Positions 7,145 to 13,457 of a stretch of DNA of 13,457 nt are shown here, in pieces (position 1 is the stretch's first letter; each line of letters starts with the position of its first letter). The DNA is from Chryseosolibacter sp964393795. GTDB taxonomy: Bacteria; Bacteroidota; Bacteroidia; Cytophagales; Cyclobacteriaceae. Under the pieces are notes generated by a model. It was not told where the DNA came from and did no database searches. It saw only the letters and a program-made list of their open reading frames with translations. The position numbers and the translations under genes were made by a program. The DNA is taken from positions 1 to 13,457 of the forward strand of contig CAYMWA010000102.1 of the NCBI GenBank assembly GCA_964393795.1. Reading direction: 5' to 3'.

Positions 7145-7200
7145 AGCCAACCGCCAAAAGCCAACAGCTAACAGCCAATAGCCAAAAGCCAACAGCCAAA
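7145..7200 (+). repeat. Heptamer array, AGCYAAY family (8 units), forming the pth leader
   Basis: Eight units in exact register: AGCCAAC, CGCCAAA, AGCCAAC, AGCTAAC, AGCCAAT, AGCCAAA, AGCCAAC and AGCCAAA. The last base of the last unit is the A of the pth ATG. Only nine bases separate the array from the upstream terminator, so nearly the whole pth leader is repeat. Confidence 0.93.
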
Positions 7201-7760
7201 TGTCCTTCCTCATCGCTGGTCTGGGAAACATCGGAGCCGAATACGAGCTTACCCGGCATAACATCGGGTTCCTCGTGCTCGACCAGTTGGCCGATCAGCA
7301 CAAGGTTGATTTCACAACGGAAAGGCTGGCGAACAAGTGCGATTTCAGGTACAAGGGAAGAAGCATCCACCTGATCAAGCCTACCACTTACATGAACCTC
7401 AGTGGAAAGGCCATCGCGTACTGGTTGCAGGCATTGAAGATCCCAAGGGAGAATCTTCTGGTGGTCGTCGACGACATCGCCCTGCCCTTCGGCACACTTC
7501 GCATGCGCACGAAAGGAAGCGCCGCCGGACACAACGGACTAAAACACATCGAGGAAACACTCGGTGACAACGCCTATCCCCGATTGCGGTTTGGTATCGG
7601 AAATGAATTCGGCAAGGGACAGCAAATCGACTACGTACTCAGCAACTTCTCACAGGAAGAATTCGATACAATCCCCCCGCTGATCAAAAAAGCCAATGAC
7701 ATGATCTTGTCGTTCTGCACCATCGGCCCCGAACGAACGATGAGCTTATTTAATGGCTGA
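7200..7760 (+). CDS. pth: Peptidyl-tRNA hydrolase
   Basis: Releases peptides from peptidyl-tRNA that drops off ribosomes, recycling tRNA; an essential cytoplasmic enzyme in most bacteria. The 186 residues match the family. The catalytic His20 sits in TRHNIGF, and the other active-site residues are Asn10 in GLGNIG, Asn66 in TTYMNLSG, Asp91 in VVVDDI and Asn112 in AAGHNGLK. The ATG at 7200 gives the normal N-terminus MSFLIAGLGN. Its A is the last base of a heptamer array, no Shine-Dalgarno sequence is visible, and the strong terminator after rplY lies only 65 bp upstream. Transcription therefore depends on read-through or on an unrecognised promoter in or near the array. The gene converges with metG, with 38 bp between the stop codons. 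Confidence 0.97.
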   Translation: MSFLIAGLGNIGAEYELTRHNIGFLVLDQLADQHKVDFTTERLANKCDFRYKGRSIHLIKPTTYMNLSGKAIAYWLQALKIPRENLLVVVDDIALPFGTLRMRTKGSAAGHNGLKHIEETLGDNAYPRLRFGIGNEFGKGQQIDYVLSNFSQEEFDTIPPLIKKANDMILSFCTIGPERTMSLFNG

Positions 7761-7767
7761 AGGGGAA

Positions 7768-7802
7768 TTTCTAATGACTAATTTCTAATTTCCAATTTCT
7801 AA
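7768..7802 (+). repeat. Heptamer array, TTTCTAA family (5 units), between convergent pth and metG
   Basis: Units are TTTCTAA, TGACTAA, TTTCTAA, TTTCCAA and TTTCTAA in exact register. TTTCTAA carries TAA on the plus strand and TAG on the minus strand. The last unit overlaps the metG stop codon (CTA at 7799-7801, read as TAG). Confidence 0.88.
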
Positions 7803-9925
7803 CTCACCGCCGAGCCGGGATCTACCTGCTGGTCGGGTAGGATAAGTCGCAACTTGCCGTCGTTATCTTCTGCCATCAGAATCATCCCCTGTGATTCGAT
7901 GCCCATCATCTTGCGTGGTGCAAGATTGGCGACAAACGTTACCTGTTTGCCAACCATTTCCTCAGGCGTATAGTGCTGCGCGATGCCGCTGAGGATGGTG
8001 CGCGTGTCGAGGCCGCTGTTGATCGTAAGTTTCAATAGTTTGTTGGACTTCGGCATTTTCTCCGCCGCTACGACGGTGCCTATCCGGAGATCGAGCTTTG
8101 CAAAATCGTCGAAAACAATTTCAGGCTTCAACGCAGGCACTGGCGGCGCAACCGTTTCCTTCGGGGTGGTCTCCGCTGTCGCGGATTTGGATCCGGCCGG
8201 CACATCCCCGGAAGGGGACAACTTTGCGATCTGCCGTTCGATGTCGGCGTCTTCCACATTGCGATACAGAAGTTCGGCAGGATTCAACTGGTGATGTTCT
8301 TTCACCGTGTGCACCAGGGCACCCTTTCGCCAGAACATTTTCCAGTCGTTGTGAAACTGGGTACTGTTGAGTTGCTTCAGGATATTGGCTGCCGCGTCGG
8401 GAAGGAAAGGCTCGATAGCCACGGAGAGGTTGCCAACGATGGTGAGTGCATAGTTAAGGATGCATCCCACGGCTTCCATGTCTTCCTTGGCAAGTTTCCA
8501 CGGCTCGGTGTCAGCGAGAAATTTGTTGCCCGTGCGCGCGAGGTTCATCATGTGAAACTGCGCTTCGCGGAAGCGGAAGTGTTCGAGGGCATCGATCATC
8601 TCCTTTGCCGACTTGTTCAGTTCGTCGTGCGTGTGATGATAGAGGCCCAGCACGCGCTTGCGTTTTTCGTTCGTCCCGGGTAGTTCGTGTTCGGAGGGAA
8701 CCTTGCCATCGAAATATTTCCAGGTCAACACCATAACGCGGTTGACGAAGTTGCCGAGGATCGCTACCAGCTCGCTGTTGACTTTCTGTTGATAGTCTTT
8801 CCATGTAAAGTCGGCGTCCTTGGTCTCGGGCGATATCGACGTGAGTACGTAGCGCAGTTCGTCGCGCCGTCCCGGAAAATCCTGAAGGTATTCATGTAAC
8901 CACACAGCATGGTTGCGCGATGTAGAAAGCTTGTCTCCTTCGAGGTTCAAAAATTCGTTTGCCGGCACGTTGTCGGGGAGGATATATTCGCCATGCGCCT
9001 TGAGCATCGCCGGGAAGATAATGCAGTGGAAGACGATGTTATCCTTGCCGATGAAATGGATGAGGCGCGTGTCAGGATCCTTCCAGTATTTTTCCCAGTC
9101 GGTGGGCTTCAGTTCCTTTGTGGCCGAGATATAACCAATAGGTGCGTCGAACCACACGTACAACACCTTGCCTTTTGCGTCAGGGATGGGCACGGGTATA
9201 CCCCAGTCCAGGTCGCGCGTGATCGAACGCGGATGCAATCCCTGGTCGATCCATGACTTGCATTGTCCGTATACATTTGACTTCCAGTCATCTTTGTGAC
9301 CTTCGATCACCCATTCGCGCAGCCAGCTTTCAAACTTGTCGAGCGGGAAGTACCAATGGCGTGTAGGCTTAAGGACAGGGGTGTTGCCCGATACGGTTGA
9401 CCGCGGGTTGATCAGCTCCTTCGGACTGAGGCTGGTGCCGCATCTTTCACATTGATCGCCGTACGCGTTCGGGTTGCCGCAGTTGGGGCAGGTGCCGACG
9501 ATGTAGCGGTCGGCCAGGAACATCCCCTCCTGTTCGTCGTAGAACTGGTCGGACGTTTCTTCGATCAGGATGCCCTTTTCATTGACCGTTGTAAAAAAAT
9601 CCTGCGCCGTCTTGTAGTGCACGGGATTGCTGGTTCGGGAGTAGATGTCGAACGAGATACCAAAATCCCGGAAGGCTTTCTTCATCAGGTTGTGGTATTT
9701 ATCAACGAAGGCCTGCGGGGTGAGGCCTTCTTTTTTGGCTCCGATGGTGATGGCCACACCGTGTTCGTCCGAGCCGCCCACATAAACCACATCCTCTCCT
9801 TTCAGCCGGAGGTAGCGGACGTAGGTATCCGCCGGTAGATAGGCACCGGCGATGTGGCCGATGTGCAAGGGGCCGTTGGCATAAGGGAGGGCGGAGGTGA
9901 CGGTGTAGCGCTTGTATTTCTTCAT
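7799..9925 (-). CDS. metG: Methionyl-tRNA synthetase with C-terminal tRNA-binding domain
   Basis: Charges tRNA-Met in the cytoplasm. The 708 residues run as: class I catalytic core with HIGH at 21-24; a zinc knuckle with Cys146, Cys149, Cys159 and Cys162; a KLSTS loop at 332-336 in place of KMSKS, with the first Lys kept; a helical anticodon-binding domain (about 380-550); a Pro/Ala-rich linker (about 575-603); and an EMAP/Trbp111-type tRNA-binding domain from about 605 (FAKLDLRIGTV). The frame stays open nine codons further upstream to an ATG at 9952, but MKKYKRYTVTSALPYANG is the family's usual start, and the longer form would begin inside the predicted -7 element at 9950-9957. I therefore place the start at 9925. 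The stop codon lies in a heptamer array. Confidence 0.96.
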   Translation of the reverse strand: MKKYKRYTVTSALPYANGPLHIGHIAGAYLPADTYVRYLRLKGEDVVYVGGSDEHGVAITIGAKKEGLTPQAFVDKYHNLMKKAFRDFGISFDIYSRTSNPVHYKTAQDFFTTVNEKGILIEETSDQFYDEQEGMFLADRYIVGTCPNCGNPNAYGDQCERCGTSLSPKELINPRSTVSGNTPVLKPTRHWYFPLDKFESWLREWVIEGHKDDWKSNVYGQCKSWIDQGLHPRSITRDLDWGIPVPIPDAKGKVLYVWFDAPIGYISATKELKPTDWEKYWKDPDTRLIHFIGKDNIVFHCIIFPAMLKAHGEYILPDNVPANEFLNLEGDKLSTSRNHAVWLHEYLQDFPGRRDELRYVLTSISPETKDADFTWKDYQQKVNSELVAILGNFVNRVMVLTWKYFDGKVPSEHELPGTNEKRKRVLGLYHHTHDELNKSAKEMIDALEHFRFREAQFHMMNLARTGNKFLADTEPWKLAKEDMEAVGCILNYALTIVGNLSVAIEPFLPDAAANILKQLNSTQFHNDWKMFWRKGALVHTVKEHHQLNPAELLYRNVEDADIERQIAKLSPSGDVPAGSKSATAETTPKETVAPPVPALKPEIVFDDFAKLDLRIGTVVAAEKMPKSNKLLKLTINSGLDTRTILSGIAQHYTPEEMVGKQVTFVANLAPRKMMGIESQGMILMAEDNDGKLRLILPDQQVDPGSAVS

Positions 9926-9949
9926 AGCAGGAATCTTTCTGCAGGAGTG

Positions 9950-9980
9950 CAAAGATGGTTAATGACAGGGATCGTTGCAA
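9950..9980 (-). promoter_or_regulatory. Putative metG promoter
   Basis: Read on the minus strand, TTG (9980-9978), a 20-nt spacer and CATCTTTG (9957-9950) fit the Bacteroidota pattern TTG-N19-21-TAnnTTTG with one mismatch, in the first base of the -7 element. It lies 25 bp before the chosen metG start, which it supports. It would let metG be expressed separately from kdgK-eda, whose last stop is 92 bp upstream. Confidence 0.5.
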
Positions 9981-10017
9981 CAGGGCCACCTTGTCGTTTG
10001 CGCCTTGCCTGGTAGCC

Positions 10018-10686
10018 TTACATTCCCTGGCGGATCTTCGCCACGAGTGCCAACGCATTTGCCACGCGCGTCGACAACGCCTGCCAGTCGCGATTCATGA
10101 GTATTTCTTTGGTGAAGAGCTGGGATCCCATGCCGACGCATGCCGCCCCTGCACGGAACCATGCGGTGAGATTTTCTTCGGTAGGTTCCACTCCACCCGT
10201 GATCATCAGTTTGAGGTCGGGTACAACGGGGAGGATGGACGAAACGAATTTTGGCCCGAGTACGCTTCCGGGAAATACCTTGATGATATCCGCGCCATGA
10301 TCCCTTGCCGTAACGATCTCCGTCAGCGTGGCGCATCCGGGAATCCAGGGTACATTGTTTTGGCGACACACCTCTCCCATCTCGGGTTTGAGGATTGGTG
10401 ATATGATAAAATCGGCACCAGCATCAATAAAGCGTTGCGTCGTTGCGGCGTCCATAACCGTTCCGATACCGAGCAGAAGGTCGGGAAATCTTTTCCGTTG
10501 GCGCACGAGGTGCGAAAAAATCTCGAATGAATTCGGTCTGCGGTTCGTGAACTCGAAGGCGCGTACGCCGCCGCGCCACGCCGCTTCAATGACCTGCTGT
10601 GCATCGTCAGCGTTGTCGTGTGTGAACAGCGGCACCACACCGGTATCGCACATCACTTTGATAATCTCCCCTTTTGTGAAAGTCAT
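10018..10686 (-). CDS. eda: KDPG aldolase (2-dehydro-3-deoxyphosphogluconate / 4-hydroxy-2-oxoglutarate aldolase)
   Basis: Splits KDPG into pyruvate and glyceraldehyde-3-phosphate, the last step of the hexuronate and Entner-Doudoroff routes. The 222 residues form one class I aldolase barrel of the Eda/KdgA family. The Schiff-base Lys136 is in IIKVFPGS, the acid/base Glu45 in AFEFTNRR, and the phosphate-binding segments in GIGTVMDA (73-80) and ITGGVEPTEEN (about 161-171). The start lies 4 bp after the kdgK stop, so the two are almost certainly cotranscribed, and an AAGG lies close upstream. The substrate is made by the upstream gene, which supports KDPG over other keto acids, though some family members also use KDPGal or 4-hydroxy-2-oxoglutarate. 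Confidence 0.92.
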   Translation of the reverse strand: MTFTKGEIIKVMCDTGVVPLFTHDNADDAQQVIEAAWRGGVRAFEFTNRRPNSFEIFSHLVRQRKRFPDLLLGIGTVMDAATTQRFIDAGADFIISPILKPEMGEVCRQNNVPWIPGCATLTEIVTARDHGADIIKVFPGSVLGPKFVSSILPVVPDLKLMITGGVEPTEENLTAWFRAGAACVGMGSQLFTKEILMNRDWQALSTRVANALALVAKIRQGM

Positions 10687-10690
10687 GGTG

Positions 10691-11689
10691 TTACCTTAAG
10701 AGTTTGCCTATATTTTTTCCTGTTACCAGTGTCTCCACCTCGTCGACAGAGACGAGGTTAACGTCTCCCTCTACGGAGTGCTTCAGCGCACACGCTGCCG
10801 TAGCAAACTCCAGCGCAGGCTGGTCGTCTTTTCCCGCCTGGATCGCGTAGATAAGTCCTGCCATGAAGGCATCGCCTGATCCGACGCGGTCAACGATATG
10901 GCTAAGCTCATACGTGCGCGACCGCAGGAGGCCGCCGTTCCACAAGACAGCACTGATGCGGTTGTGGGAGGAGCTGACCGACTCGCGTTCGGTGCAAGCG
11001 ATCTTCCTTACTTTACCGAAGCGTCCTGTAAAGTGCTTGCACGCTTCCTCGAAGGTCGCACCGGACACCTCGGCGCAGTTTTCCATATCGGTGACTCCCG
11101 CGATGACCACATCGCAGTGCGCAATGAGCGCCGGCATGACGTCTATCGCCTTCTTGCCATATTGCCATAAATTTCTGCGATAGTTGATGTCGCCTGAAAT
11201 GGTAATCCCCCTATTGCTGGCAGCTACAAGTGCTTCGAGACAAACGTCGGCCGCTCCTTGTGATATGGCGGGGGTGATGCCGGTCCAGTGAAACCACGAT
11301 ACCCCGTCAAGCACCTGGTCCCAGTTCACTTCGCCCGGTTTAATGTGGGCAAAAGCCGAATCAAACCTGTCGTAAATAATCCGTGACGATCGCTGCATGG
11401 CACCATTTTCAAGAAAATAGAGTCCCATCCGTTCATCGCCATACACGATAGCGCTCGTGTCGACGCCATACTTTCGCAGGGCTTGCGTTGCCGCTTGACC
11501 CAAATCATTGTTGGGAAACCGGGTGACGTGTGCCGACGGTATTCCAAAATGGCGAACGGATACCGCCACGTTGGCCTCCGATCCGGCATAGGTGACATCA
11601 TACGCAGTGGCCTGCGTAAATCGCGCATGAGCACGCGTGGAGAGTCGCAGCATGACTTCCCCAAAGGTGACGACTTTGCTTCCAGGCAT
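10691..11689 (-). CDS. kdgK: 2-dehydro-3-deoxygluconokinase (KDG kinase), PfkB family
   Basis: Phosphorylates 2-keto-3-deoxygluconate to KDPG with ATP in the cytoplasm. The 332 residues carry both PfkB landmarks: an N-terminal AGSEANVAV segment (35-43, sugar binding) and the C-terminal anion-hole and catalytic motif VGSGDAF, with Asp273 as the likely base. The opening VVTFGEVMLRLS and the internal DINYRRNLW are typical of KdgK rather than fructokinase or ribokinase. The gene is first in a two-gene unit with eda, 4 bp apart, and diverges from uxaA, whose product is its substrate. A promoter-like TTTG-N21-TACCTTCG lies upstream. Another PfkB sugar kinase cannot be excluded from motifs alone, but the neighbours strongly favour KDG. 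Confidence 0.92.
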   Translation of the reverse strand: MPGSKVVTFGEVMLRLSTRAHARFTQATAYDVTYAGSEANVAVSVRHFGIPSAHVTRFPNNDLGQAATQALRKYGVDTSAIVYGDERMGLYFLENGAMQRSSRIIYDRFDSAFAHIKPGEVNWDQVLDGVSWFHWTGITPAISQGAADVCLEALVAASNRGITISGDINYRRNLWQYGKKAIDVMPALIAHCDVVIAGVTDMENCAEVSGATFEEACKHFTGRFGKVRKIACTERESVSSSHNRISAVLWNGGLLRSRTYELSHIVDRVGSGDAFMAGLIYAIQAGKDDQPALEFATAACALKHSVEGDVNLVSVDEVETLVTGKNIGKLLR

Positions 11690-11713
11690 GATAACAGGTA
11701 AAAAATTAAGGGT

Positions 11714-11746
11714 CGAAGGTAAGGCTTTTCAGCCAAAAAATTCAAA
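11714..11746 (-). promoter_or_regulatory. Putative kdgK-eda promoter
   Basis: Minus-strand TTTG (11746-11743), a 21-nt spacer and TACCTTCG (11721-11714) match TTTG-N19-21-TAnnTTTG with one mismatch, 25 bp before the kdgK start. A small palindrome GGCT-TTTC-AGCC (11723-11734) lies between the two elements, where a repressor could bind. Confidence 0.5.
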
Positions 11747-11763
11747 ATCTGCACAAAACGGAG

Positions 11764-11771
11764 TACCTTGG
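11764..11771 (+). promoter_or_regulatory. Putative -7 element of the uxaA promoter
   Basis: TACCTTGG matches TAnnTTTG in seven of eight positions, 19 bp before the uxaA start. No clear -33 TTTG is seen. It lies within the 101-bp divergent region shared with kdgK. Confidence 0.35.
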
Positions 11772-11790
11772 AGGCCTTTTGCAGTAGAAC

Positions 11791-13437
11791 ATGTCAACTC
11801 GATATTTGAAGATCCACCCCGCGGATAACGTGCTGGTGGCGCTGACCGACCTTAAAGCGGGCGAGACGGTATCCTTCAACGGGAGCTCGGCGACGCTTGT
11901 CGAACCGATTCCCGCTAAACACAAATTTGTTATCCATCCACTTGACACTGGTACCGAGATCACTATGTACGGCGTTTTGGTCGGCAAGACTACCCAACCG
12001 GTTCCACAAGGCGGATCGATCAACACCGGAAACGTGAAACATCGGGCTTCCGAGTTTTCGGGACGGACCCGGGATTTCAAGTGGCAGGCACCCGATGTGT
12101 CGAGGTGGAGAGACAAAACGTTTCTCGGCTATCATCGGGCTGACGGCCAGGTGGGCACGGCCAACTATTGGATCGTGTTGCCGATGGTGTTTTGCGAGAA
12201 CAGAAATGTGATTGCTATCCGCCACGCTTTTGAAGAGGCGCTTGGATTTTCAAGGCCCGACGGCTACAAGTCATTTGTACATGAATTGGTCGATCTGTAC
12301 CGGGAAGGCAAGACCGACGCCATCGCGCAGCACAGCTATACGCCTGATGCCGCGCAAAAACGCTCCCGCATTTTCAAGAATATCGACGGAATCAAGTTCC
12401 TGACACATGAAGGTGGCTGCGGTGGTACGCGCCAGGATGCAGAAGCACTGTGCGCTTTGCTGGCGGGCTATATCAACAATCCGAACGTCGCAGGCGCCAC
12501 GGTACTCAGCCTCGGTTGCCAGAACGCACAGGTCGAGATTCTGATGAACAAACTTAAAAAGACCAATCCGAATTTTTCGAAACCACTGGTCGTTCTTGAA
12601 CAACAGCACGCGGGCACTGAAGAAAACCTGCTGGTCACGGCGATCCGAAAAACATTTTTGCACCTCGTAGAAGTAAACAAGCAGGAGCGCAAGCCTGCGC
12701 CCCTGAGCAAACTGGTTGTCGGCCTTGAGTGCGGCGGCTCCGACGGTTTTTCCGGTATTTCAGCCAACCCGGCGATCGGTCATACTTCCGACCTTGTGGC
12801 GGCACTGGGCGGCACGTCGATCCTTTCTGAATTCCCCGAGCTCTGTGGTGTCGAACAGGAACTCATCAATCGTTGCGTAGATGACGCGTCGGCCAATCGC
12901 TTTATCGAGCTCATGCGCGCATACGCAAGAGCTGCCGAGGCCGTAGGCTCGGGCTTTGATATGAACCCCTCTCCCGGAAACATTAAAGACGGCCTGATTA
13001 CCGATGCCATGAAATCTGCCGGGGCAGCGAAGAAGGGTGGCACCTCGCCCGTTTGCGATGTACTGGACTACACCGAATACATCCGCCGGCCCGGGCTTAA
13101 CCTGCTATGTACGCCCGGCAACGACGTGGAAAGCACTACGGCACTGGCTGGCTCCGGTGCCAATATCATGCTCTTCACCACCGGACTAGGGACACCCACG
13201 GGCAATCCCATCGTACCAGTAATCAAAGTCTCTTCCAACACAGCCCTTGCCCGTAGAATGCCGGACATCATCGACATCGATTGTGGCCCCGTCATCGCCG
13301 GCGAAAAAACCATCGAACAGCTCGGCGGAGAAATCCTCGACCTCATCATCGAGGTCGCCAGTGGCAACACTACCGTCAAAGCCGTACAGCTTAACCAGGA
13401 TGATTTTATCCCATGGAAACGGGGGGTATCACTTTGA
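11791..13437 (+). CDS. uxaA: Altronate dehydratase (UxaA family)
   Basis: Dehydrates D-altronate to 2-keto-3-deoxygluconate in galacturonate breakdown, in the cytoplasm; characterised family members need a divalent metal such as iron. The 548 residues form an N-terminal SAF-type domain (about 1-85) joined to the large dehydratase domain. Conserved segments are HEGGCGGT (206-213, Cys210), SLGCQNAQ (240-247, Cys243), GLECGGSDGFSG (about 311-322, Cys314), CTPGND (Cys440) and TTGLGTPTGNP near the C-terminus. It is slightly longer than the roughly 495-residue E. coli enzyme. The start lacks a Shine-Dalgarno sequence. The gene is divergent from kdgK-eda, the two next steps of the pathway, which supports altronate over galactarate (GarD) as substrate. 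A heptamer array begins at its stop codon. Confidence 0.92.
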   Translation: MSTRYLKIHPADNVLVALTDLKAGETVSFNGSSATLVEPIPAKHKFVIHPLDTGTEITMYGVLVGKTTQPVPQGGSINTGNVKHRASEFSGRTRDFKWQAPDVSRWRDKTFLGYHRADGQVGTANYWIVLPMVFCENRNVIAIRHAFEEALGFSRPDGYKSFVHELVDLYREGKTDAIAQHSYTPDAAQKRSRIFKNIDGIKFLTHEGGCGGTRQDAEALCALLAGYINNPNVAGATVLSLGCQNAQVEILMNKLKKTNPNFSKPLVVLEQQHAGTEENLLVTAIRKTFLHLVEVNKQERKPAPLSKLVVGLECGGSDGFSGISANPAIGHTSDLVAALGGTSILSEFPELCGVEQELINRCVDDASANRFIELMRAYARAAEAVGSGFDMNPSPGNIKDGLITDAMKSAGAAKKGGTSPVCDVLDYTEYIRRPGLNLLCTPGNDVESTTALAGSGANIMLFTTGLGTPTGNPIVPVIKVSSNTALARRMPDIIDIDCGPVIAGEKTIEQLGGEILDLIIEVASGNTTVKAVQLNQDDFIPWKRGVSL

Positions 13438-13457
13438 ATTGGAAATTGGTTGTTGGT
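13437..13457 (-). repeat. Start of a heptamer array, AATTGGN family, cut by the window end
   Basis: Three units, AATTGGA, AATTGGT and TGTTGGT, follow in register. The first base is also the last base of the uxaA TGA. On the minus strand the units read ACCAAYN. The array probably continues beyond the window. Confidence 0.7.

Noticed and set aside
8918..8932. KLSTS instead of KMSKS in MetG as a defect
   Set aside because: The essential first lysine is kept, and KISTS/KLSTS-like variants are usual in Bacteroidota MetRS.
9926..9952. Longer MetG starting at the ATG at 9952
   Set aside because: The nine extra residues do not resemble the family's N-terminus, and that start falls inside the predicted -7 element.

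Overview
The window reads as a chromosomal segment of a Bacteroidota bacterium, probably a Cytophagales-like lineage. The evidence is a single-chain PurL of the Bacteroidota type, several TAnnTTTG-type -7 elements, almost no Shine-Dalgarno sequences, a MetRS with KLSTS in place of KMSKS, and a DUF4136 lipoprotein. Eight protein genes and one tRNA are present. All look intact, and none looks like a phage, transposon or CRISPR gene. The family-level assignment is inference.

Layout. Positions 1-300 hold short repeats and a purL promoter. purL (purine synthesis) runs rightward to 3998 and is followed by a ~200-bp heptamer array and a lipoprotein gene (4362-4940). Next comes a rightward block, tRNA-Gln(UUG), prs, rplY and pth (5116-7760), an order also found in distant bacteria. 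metG (7799-9925) converges on pth. Upstream of metG, also leftward, lies kdgK-eda (10018-11689), with 4 bp between the two genes. uxaA (11791-13437) diverges from kdgK across a 101-bp promoter region. UxaA, KdgK and Eda are consecutive steps: altronate to 2-keto-3-deoxygluconate (KDG), to KDPG, to pyruvate plus glyceraldehyde-3-phosphate. PurL and Prs both belong to purine/PRPP metabolism, and RplY, Pth, MetG and tRNA-Gln to translation.

The unusual part is between the genes. Six of the ten intergenic stretches carry tandem arrays with a 7-bp unit. Unit sequences differ (CGTGARN, TGYCAAY, GGGGATT, AGCYAAY, CCGGTTG, TTTCTAA, AATTGGN), but the period is always 7 and every array keeps register without a single indel, up to 29 units in the longest. 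The arrays reach the gene edges. One supplies PurL's last residues and stop codon, one supplies the metG stop codon, and one ends on the A of the pth start codon. They resemble in style the heptanucleotide STRR repeats of cyanobacteria. I know of no described function for them here. They are the best candidate for something undescribed; the genes themselves are ordinary housekeeping and catabolic genes.
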